Source of the DNA: Candidatus Egaibacter danicus
GTDB lineage: Bacteria > Pseudomonadota > Gammaproteobacteria > Burkholderiales > Burkholderiaceae
Direction of reading: 5' to 3'
Length of the DNA: 6,002 nt
Assembly: GCA_011391115.1 (NCBI GenBank)
Contig: JAABRC010000127.1
Coordinates: 1-6,002 of the forward strand
The notes beneath the pieces are model-generated. The model was not told the DNA's origin. It made no database searches and saw only the letters and a program-made list of their open reading frames with translations. This document shows, piece by piece, positions 1-3,513 of this stretch. Made by a program: the position numbers and the translations under genes. Every line of letters starts with the position of its first letter. The first letter of the stretch is position 1.

Positions 1-313
1 CGTGGTCACCACCTCGATCAAACTCTCGCTGCCCAAGGAGCGCGTTGAAATTCGCGAGACCAAGCCCGAGAACATCATCATCTCGGTCGATCAGGACAGC
101 AACATCTATTGGTACGAGGCGCGCATCAACAACGTCGATGCGCTGGTGGCCAAGCTCAAGAAAGTTTCCAACCTCAAGCCGCAACCTGAAGTGCAGGTGC
201 GCGGCGACGCCAGTGCCCGCTACGAAGGCGTCGGCAAAGTCCTGCTGGCCTGCCAGCGCGCGGGCATTGTCAAAGTCGCCTTCATCACCGAACCGCCACC
301 GCTGGGCGGTTGA
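1..313 (+). CDS. exbD: ExbD-family biopolymer transport protein, first copy, 5'-truncated by window edge
   Basis: This is the C-terminal periplasmic part (about 103 residues) of an ExbD/TolR-family protein, the proton-channel partner of ExbB that energises TonB. The frame is open from the window edge to TGA at 311-313. The visible part has the family pattern of ISVDQDSNIYW, a strand-loop with NVDAL, then PEVQVRGD and a late helix-strand GKVLLACQRAGIVKVAFIT, ending in a short Pro/Gly tail. The N-terminal transmembrane helix with the essential Asp lies upstream of the window, so channel competence cannot be judged. The GTG near position 2 is an internal Val codon, not a start. A second exbD follows after 22 bp, and the two share the layout xPEVxxR...; tandem exbD paralogues next to tonB are known in beta- and gamma-proteobacteria such as Xanthomonas. 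TolR is the alternative but is unlikely beside tonB. Confidence 0.9.
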   Translation, partial: VVTTSIKLSLPKERVEIRETKPENIIISVDQDSNIYWYEARINNVDALVAKLKKVSNLKPQPEVQVRGDASARYEGVGKVLLACQRAGIVKVAFITEPPPLGG

Positions 314-335
314 GCGTCAACTAGGGAACGACCCC

Positions 336-764
336 ATGGGAATGCACGTAGGAAACACCAGCAGCTCGGGTGAGCCTGAAGTCATGATGGACATCAACAC
401 CACGCCGCTGATCGACGTGATGCTGGTCTTGCTGGTCATGCTCATCATCACCATCCCGATCCAGCTGCACTCGGTTGAACTGGAAATGCCGGTGGGCGCG
501 CCGCCCACCAACCTGGTCAAGCCAGAGAAAATCCAGATCGACATCGACGCGCAGAGCGTGGTCTATTGGCAGGGCCTGCCGGTATCGGCAGCCGAGCTGG
601 ACGAGAACATGAAAGCCATTGCGCCGCAAACGCCCCAGCCCGAGGTCCACATTCGCCCCAACAAAACCTCGCAATACGCTGTCTTTGCCAATGTGCTTTC
701 CAGCAGCAAGCGCCTGGGGCTGAACAAAATTGCAGTGATCGGCGCGGAGCAGTTTGTCCAATGA
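336..764 (+). CDS. exbD: ExbD-family biopolymer transport protein, second copy
   Basis: Complete 142-residue ExbD, the usual family length. A short cytoplasmic N-terminus (about residues 1-20) precedes one transmembrane helix (about 24-42). The signature NTTPLIDVMLVLLV places the protonatable Asp at residue 27, equivalent to D25 of E. coli ExbD. The periplasmic domain follows with IQIDIDAQSVVYW and PEVHIRPNK, closing with the GLNKIAVIG strand. The ATG at 336 is chosen because AGGGA (323-327) lies 8 nt upstream and the protein then begins at normal family length; the frame stays open further upstream but there it only shadows the first exbD. Met3 at 342 is a possible alternative start. The stop codon overlaps the tonB start (ATGA, 761-764), which indicates translational coupling in one operon. 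The protein acts in the inner membrane with ExbB and TonB. Confidence 0.95.
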   Translation: MGMHVGNTSSSGEPEVMMDINTTPLIDVMLVLLVMLIITIPIQLHSVELEMPVGAPPTNLVKPEKIQIDIDAQSVVYWQGLPVSAAELDENMKAIAPQTPQPEVHIRPNKTSQYAVFANVLSSSKRLGLNKIAVIGAEQFVQ

Positions 765-1414
765 ATACGCTTGAAATGGATTACCGCTTCGAGCCGCGGG
801 ACCCGTCGCGGCGCGTCAAGGGCCTGATCGTTGTGATTGCGCTGCACGCGCTCGTTGGTTATGCGCTGGTCTCGGGCATGGCGCGCAAAGGGCTCAACTA
901 CATCAAGAAACCCTTGGAAGCCGTGGTGATCCAGGAAGTCATCATTCCCCCGCCACCACCCCCGCCGCCGCCCAAGAAAGTCGAAAAGGTGCCCGAAGCT
1001 CCCAAGGTCGAGGCGCCGCCGCCACCCTACGTGCCGCCTCCCGATGTGACACCGGAGGTCACCAGCAACGCGCCGGTGATTGAGTCCGTGGCAACGCCAC
1101 CGCCCGCGCCCGTGGTGATTGCTCCGCCACCACCGCCCGCACCCGTGGTGACCGGCCCCAAGCGCACCAGCATCGGGCTGGCCTGCCCCACGCAGGTGGC
1201 CCCCGAGATGCCGCGAAGAGCCTTGCAGGATGGCATTGAGGGCGTGGTCAAGGCGCAAATTCGCATCAAGGGCGGCACCATTGTGGACGTGACCATCCTG
1301 TCGGGTCCGCGCGTGTTCCATGCCGCTGTCAAGGAAGCCATGATGCAGTACACCTGCGTCACTGATGGCGGCGAAGTGATTGCCACGCAGGAATTCAATT
1401 TCAAGGTGGAGTGA
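761..1414 (+). CDS. tonB: TonB energy-transducing protein
   Basis: This 217-residue TonB spans the periplasm and passes ExbBD-derived energy to outer-membrane receptors. An Arg-rich cytoplasmic start (about 1-20) precedes a signal-anchor helix (about 21-40). His29 occupies the place of the conserved TonB His20 of E. coli; the Ser four residues before it in E. coli is Val here. A proline-rich, Lys/Glu-containing spacer runs from about 58 to 133 with nine consecutive prolines at 63-71 and a repeated PPAPVV unit. The C-terminal TonB domain (about 142-217) contains CPTQVAPEMPRRA, GIEGVVKAQIRIKGG and VTILSG. Cys142 and Cys199 could form a periplasmic disulfide. The start overlaps the exbD stop. 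The last 40 codons lie in a 121-bp block that recurs beyond hipA, so the present 3' end may be an imported replacement. No convincing terminator follows before the hipBA promoter. Confidence 0.96.
   Translation: MNTLEMDYRFEPRDPSRRVKGLIVVIALHALVGYALVSGMARKGLNYIKKPLEAVVIQEVIIPPPPPPPPPKKVEKVPEAPKVEAPPPPYVPPPDVTPEVTSNAPVIESVATPPPAPVVIAPPPPPAPVVTGPKRTSIGLACPTQVAPEMPRRALQDGIEGVVKAQIRIKGGTIVDVTILSGPRVFHAAVKEAMMQYTCVTDGGEVIATQEFNFKVE
1290..1410 (+). repeat. Direct repeat, left copy (3' end of tonB)
   Basis: This 121-bp block matches 3036-3156 without gaps at 118 of 121 positions. The differences are A/C at 1335, A/G at 1336 and C/G at 1360, leaving identical runs of 45, 23 and 50 bp. The first two differences change one codon (Glu192 here, Ala in the other copy); the third is silent. 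Beyond the block the copies part: here the codons are GAG TGA, in the right copy GAA TAA. The upstream edge is sharp (G1289 against C3035). The block encodes TonB residues 178-217. Confidence 0.97.
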
Positions 1415-1437
1415 TGGCGGCAACAACTGAGGGTTTT

Positions 1438-1447
1438 ACCGATCGGT
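1438..1447. promoter_or_regulatory. Upstream operator-like palindrome, probable HipB site O1
   Basis: ACCGATCGGT is a perfect 10-bp palindrome. The 12-mer TTACCGATCGGT (1436-1447) recurs exactly at 1486-1497, with centres 50 bp apart. It lies just upstream of the -35 box of hipB. HipB proteins are known to bind several palindromes in their own promoter and to repress it together with HipA, so autoregulation is the natural reading. The sequence differs from the E. coli HipB consensus (TATCC-N8-GGATA), so assignment to this HipB rests on position and repetition. Confidence 0.7.
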
Positions 1448-1457
1448 CAAAATTTTT

Positions 1458-1486
1458 TTGACATTCATTGTTCCGCTCCATAAAAT
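1458..1486 (+). promoter_or_regulatory. hipBA promoter, sigma-70 type
   Basis: TTGACA (1458-1463) is a perfect -35 box, followed by a 17-bp spacer and TAAAAT (1481-1486), which matches the -10 consensus at five of six positions. Transcription should start near 1492-1494, inside the second palindrome. A run of seven T (1453-1459) precedes and joins the -35 box. Such a strong promoter, framed by two operators, suits a tightly self-repressed toxin-antitoxin operon. Confidence 0.85.
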
Positions 1487-1498
1487 TACCGATCGGTA
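1487..1498. promoter_or_regulatory. Downstream operator-like palindrome, probable HipB site O2
   Basis: TACCGATCGGTA is a perfect 12-bp palindrome that abuts the -10 box and covers the predicted transcription start. A protein bound here would block polymerase directly. It shares its core with the upstream site, and both have GATC at the centre. Confidence 0.72.
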
Positions 1499-1512
1499 TT
1501 ACTGGAGAAGCT

Positions 1513-1758
1513 ATGCAGTCCCTAGACCTCACATCGGGTGTGACCATCACCTCAACTCAGGAGTTGGGTAGCCTGCTGAAGCAGGTTCGCAAGTCGTCCC
1601 GGATCACGCAGGCCACCTTATCTGGCATGGCCAACTGGGGCGGCAGGTTCATTGGAGACGTGGAAAGTGGCAAACCCACCGTGCGGGCCCAGATGCTCTT
1701 TGACCTGATCGGCTGGCTGGGCCTTGAAATCGTGATTCGCAAAAAGGGCCTCCAATGA
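1513..1758 (+). CDS. hipB: HipB-type antitoxin, XRE-family HTH regulator
   Basis: An 81-residue DNA-binding antitoxin that would neutralise HipA and repress the operon. The XRE/HTH_3 domain covers about residues 16-70: LGSLLKQVRK forms helix 1, TQATLSGMA (32-40) helix 2, and the recognition segment GGRFIGDVESGKPT (43-56) is typical of HipB-like proteins. The C-terminal LGLEIVIRKKG matches the beta-strand used for dimerisation in HipB. The ATG at 1513 is chosen because GGAG (1504-1507) lies 5 nt upstream and the start falls after the promoter. An in-frame TTG at 1468 would place the start inside the promoter spacer, before the expected transcript start. The stop overlaps the hipA start (ATGA, 1755-1758), coupling antitoxin and toxin synthesis. 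Confidence 0.93.
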   Translation: MQSLDLTSGVTITSTQELGSLLKQVRKSSRITQATLSGMANWGGRFIGDVESGKPTVRAQMLFDLIGWLGLEIVIRKKGLQ

Positions 1759-3038
1759 CAAAATGTCTTGAGGTGCTGGTAGGTGGCAATCTGATTGGAC
1801 ATCTCTATGACCGCTCTCCCTTAACTTTTGCGTATACCAATGAGTGCCTGAGCGGACTGCTGCGGTCACCCATCTCAAGCATCATCCCGCTGATACCGGG
1901 TGATATTGCATCGCCAGAGGTATTGGCTTACTTTGAAAACCTGCTGCCGGAAGGTGATCAGCGCCGCTCCCTTGAAGAAATGCACCATGTGACATCGGTA
2001 TTTGGTCTGCTCTGGACTGCAGGATGGGACACTGCAGGCGCCATCGTCCTCCAGCCTGCGGGCTTGAGTCCCAACACTTCGGAGTACGTCAAGCGCAGTT
2101 GGGCAGACCTTGCAGCCATCATTTCTGGCCACGGCATACAAGGGGAATCTTTGAAGGCATCCATTTCAGGTGCCCAGTACAAACTCCTGCTGTCCATCGA
2201 CGACACAGATGCCTGCCCCTTGCTGCCCGTGGGCTCCAGCCCATCGACCCACATTCTCAAACCGAATATTCAACGTGCCGGGCAAAAAATCTGGGCCTCT
2301 GCCATCAACGAAACCCTCATGATGCGTGCCGCAGCCAAATGTGGACTTCAGACCGCACAGGTTGAATACATTGGCATCATGAAGGCTTGCCTGGTGACGC
2401 GCTATGACCGCGTCGTGAAAGACAAGCAGGTGACACGAATCAACCAATTCGATCTTTGCCAGCTCCTCACGACACCCTCCGGCTTGAAATACGAGTCAGA
2501 AGGCGGACCTGGCTTTGTGCAATGCTACTTGCATGTCAAGGCCGTCAGCGGGAATCCGATCAAGGATTGTGAAAGCTTGCTGAATTGGCTGTTCTTCAAT
2601 CTCTGCATCGGCAACAACGACAGCCACGCCAAAAATCTCTCCATGCTGCAAACCAATGAGGGCCTGCGGTTGGCTCCGTTTTACGACTTAATGTGCACCA
2701 CGGTCTACCCCGGGTTTTCCAGCAACTTTGCATTCAGTGTCGGCGGCACCTTCAAGCCTGGTGACATGACAACCAGCGAGATAAAAGCTTTGGCAGATGC
2801 CATCCATGTCTCAGAAAAATACATGCTCAAACTGGCCAAAGACATGACGGATAGGGTCTCGCCGGCCATTCAGGAATCAATCCAGGAACTCAAAGCATCC
2901 TTCAATCCATCGGACGCCATCATGGCCGAGCGTCTGAGTTATGAAGTCACCCGTATTTGCAAGAAGCGAAAGGGTAAGTTGCTTTCATCACCCGCCTCCG
3001 GGCAGTCAGGAGCAATCAATGGCCGCCAGGCGATCTGA
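1755..3038 (+). CDS. hipA: HipA-type serine/threonine kinase toxin
   Basis: A 427-residue HipA, close to the 440 of E. coli HipA. E. coli HipA phosphorylates glutamyl-tRNA synthetase and induces persistence; the target of this one is unknown. The N-terminal HipA domain (about 1-105) has IPLIPGD and the characteristic FENLLPEGDQR (60-70). The loop SISGAQYK (136-143) aligns with the SVAGAQEK loop of E. coli, making Ser136 the counterpart of the autophosphorylated Ser150. STHILKP (164-170) supplies the ATP-binding Lys169. NNDSHAKN (287-294) carries catalytic Asp289, and APFYDLM (307-313) carries metal-binding Asp311. All key residues are intact, so an active kinase is expected. AAAAAGGG (1741-1748) can serve as ribosome site. 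The stop TGA is the first three bases of the right tonB repeat, so the Ser/Gly-rich tail (about 410-427) may be a product of the junction. Confidence 0.94.
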   Translation: MTKCLEVLVGGNLIGHLYDRSPLTFAYTNECLSGLLRSPISSIIPLIPGDIASPEVLAYFENLLPEGDQRRSLEEMHHVTSVFGLLWTAGWDTAGAIVLQPAGLSPNTSEYVKRSWADLAAIISGHGIQGESLKASISGAQYKLLLSIDDTDACPLLPVGSSPSTHILKPNIQRAGQKIWASAINETLMMRAAAKCGLQTAQVEYIGIMKACLVTRYDRVVKDKQVTRINQFDLCQLLTTPSGLKYESEGGPGFVQCYLHVKAVSGNPIKDCESLLNWLFFNLCIGNNDSHAKNLSMLQTNEGLRLAPFYDLMCTTVYPGFSSNFAFSVGGTFKPGDMTTSEIKALADAIHVSEKYMLKLAKDMTDRVSPAIQESIQELKASFNPSDAIMAERLSYEVTRICKKRKGKLLSSPASGQSGAINGRQAI

Positions 3039-3160
3039 CCATCCTGTCGGGTCCGCGCGTGTTCCATGCCGCTGTCAAGGCGGCCATGATGCAGTACACC
3101 TGCGTGACTGATGGCGGCGAAGTGATTGCCACGCAGGAATTCAATTTCAAGGTGGAATAA
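3035..3160 (+). pseudogene. tonB: Headless tonB 3' remnant
   Basis: After the hipA stop the sequence encodes, in one open frame, the last 40 residues of TonB from TILSGPRVFH to FNFKVE, ending at TAA (3158-3160). It differs from the intact TonB by one residue (Ala for Glu192) and one silent base. It lacks a start codon with a ribosome site, the membrane anchor and the proline spacer, so it cannot work as TonB. Because it is followed by a hairpin and the receptor region, it is probably the original chromosomal end of tonB, cut off by the hipBA insertion. Its frame differs from that of hipA, so no fusion protein is made. Confidence 0.85.
3036..3156 (+). repeat. Direct repeat, right copy (tonB tail)
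   Basis: Right copy of the 121-bp block at 1290-1410, identical at 118 of 121 positions without gaps. Differences lie at 3081, 3082 and 3106. Its first three bases form the hipA stop codon. Confidence 0.97.
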
Positions 3161-3165
3161 GAGGT

Positions 3166-3184
3166 CTGGGCCGAGCTCGCCCAG
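3166..3184 (+). terminator. Hairpin after tonB remnant, possible original tonB terminator
   Basis: CTGGGC and GCCCAG form a 6-bp G+C-rich stem around a 7-nt loop, beginning 6 bp after the TAA of the tonB remnant. No T-run follows, so it is not a canonical intrinsic terminator; it may act weakly or protect the 3' end. Its place suggests that it once closed the exbD-tonB transcript and now closes hipBA. Confidence 0.4.
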
Positions 3185-3250
3185 TCGCTACCTGCTCAGC
3201 CGCCAGCCTGAAGACCGCGAATTGTTGGCCCGCTTTTAGACAGGCCGTGA

Positions 3251-3262
3251 TGCGAATTCGCA
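3251..3262. promoter_or_regulatory. 12-bp perfect palindrome upstream of receptor gene
   Basis: TGCGAATTCGCA reads the same on both strands. Flanking GTGA (3247-3250) and TCAC (3265-3268) extend the symmetry with a two-base offset. It could be an operator, but no regulator can be named from sequence. Confidence 0.35.
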
Positions 3263-3273
3263 AATCACCATCA

Positions 3274-3285
3274 ACTTCATGAAGT
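3274..3285. promoter_or_regulatory. Second 12-bp perfect palindrome upstream of receptor gene
   Basis: ACTTCATGAAGT is a perfect palindrome centred 23 bp from the one at 3251-3262, about two helical turns. The two sequences are not related to each other, which argues against one protein binding both. Confidence 0.35.
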
Positions 3286-3417
3286 CTGCCGATGTGTCAA
3301 TGAATTTTGTGATGTATTTAGGCGACAAAACAGGCCCTTTTTTTCGCATTCATGGGTAAGTCCCTACTTAAGTTAACAGTTTGTTACTTTACAGTCACAA
3401 AACAGAAACAGAAATGG

Positions 3418-3436
3418 GTTGGAAATGGCTTCCAAC
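3418..3436. promoter_or_regulatory. Inverted repeat in the probable receptor leader
   Basis: GTTGGAA and TTCCAAC are perfect 7-bp arms around the 5-nt spacer ATGGC. It ends 77 bp before the receptor start, so it could be an operator or a leader-RNA hairpin. No T-run follows, which makes an attenuator unlikely. Confidence 0.4.
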
Positions 3437-3500
3437 TTGTAGCCCAACGTGGCGCAACAAATTGCTTTGTTCTGAGACATTGTTTAAACCGTGAAAACCA

Positions 3501-3507
3501 AAAGGAG
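3501..3507 (+). promoter_or_regulatory. Ribosome binding site of the receptor gene
   Basis: AAAGGAG lies 6 nt before the ATG at 3514. This strong Shine-Dalgarno match, together with the signal peptide that follows, fixes the receptor start. Confidence 0.85.
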
Positions 3508-3513
3508 TTCTGT

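Larger units (their letters stand above)
1290..3035 (+). other. Candidate hipBA insertion cassette bounded by tonB-tail repeats
   Basis: One repeat unit, from the start of the left tonB-tail copy to the start of the right copy, is 1746 bp. It contains a tonB 3' end, the hipBA promoter and operators, hipB and hipA. Spot counts give hipA about 53-57% G+C against about 62% in tonB. No recombinase, transposase, terminal inverted repeat of useful length or short target-site duplication is visible. The structure resembles integration into a gene's 3' end where the incoming DNA restores that end, as known for islands that use tRNA genes or the 3' ends of some protein genes. A tandem tonB duplication later overwritten by hipBA would leave a similar picture. 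Confidence 0.5.
3161..3513. other. Non-coding region between tonB remnant and receptor gene
   Basis: These 353 bp hold no gene that I can support. The left third is G+C-rich and contains a hairpin just after the tonB remnant. From about 3260 the sequence becomes A+T-rich, as expected for a promoter region, and contains two 12-bp palindromes, a run of seven T (3338-3344) without a convincing stem, small palindromes ACTTAAGT (3366-3373) and GTTTAAAC (3482-3489), and a 7-bp inverted repeat at 3418-3436. The receptor promoter is presumably here, but I found no -35/-10 pair good enough to assign; TTTACA at 3388-3393 is a weak -35 candidate without a good -10. Confidence 0.7.

Noticed and set aside
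563..1426. A 287-codon open frame on the minus strand opposite exbD and tonB
   Set aside because: It is antisense to genes with clear ExbD and TonB motifs. The Gly/Arg/His-rich translation is what the proline-rich tonB spacer gives in reverse.
1468..1512. Earlier in-frame TTG start for HipB
   Set aside because: It lies in the spacer of the hipBA promoter, upstream of the predicted transcription start, and has no ribosome site; the ATG at 1513 does.
1415..3028. TGGCGGC (1415-1421) and its inverse GCCGCCA (3022-3028) as terminal inverted repeats of the cassette
   Set aside because: Only 7 bp, made of common G+C-rich words, offset from the repeat edges, and with no transposase or target duplication to support it.
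1290..3160. CRISPR-like or IS-type array based on the two repeats
   Set aside because: There are only two copies, they are gene-coding and unequal at three positions, and the intervening DNA is a complete toxin-antitoxin operon.
3162..3239. A 26-codon open stretch ending at TAG, after the tonB remnant, as a gene remnant
   Set aside because: It has no start or ribosome site, overlaps the hairpin, and is too short for any family to be assigned.
3247..3268. GTGA...TCAC around the palindrome at 3251 as a CRP site
   Set aside because: The half-sites are 14 bp apart, while CRP needs 6.
3318..3344. Seven-T run at 3338-3344 as an intrinsic terminator
   Set aside because: Only a 3-bp stem can form before it; no stable hairpin is available.
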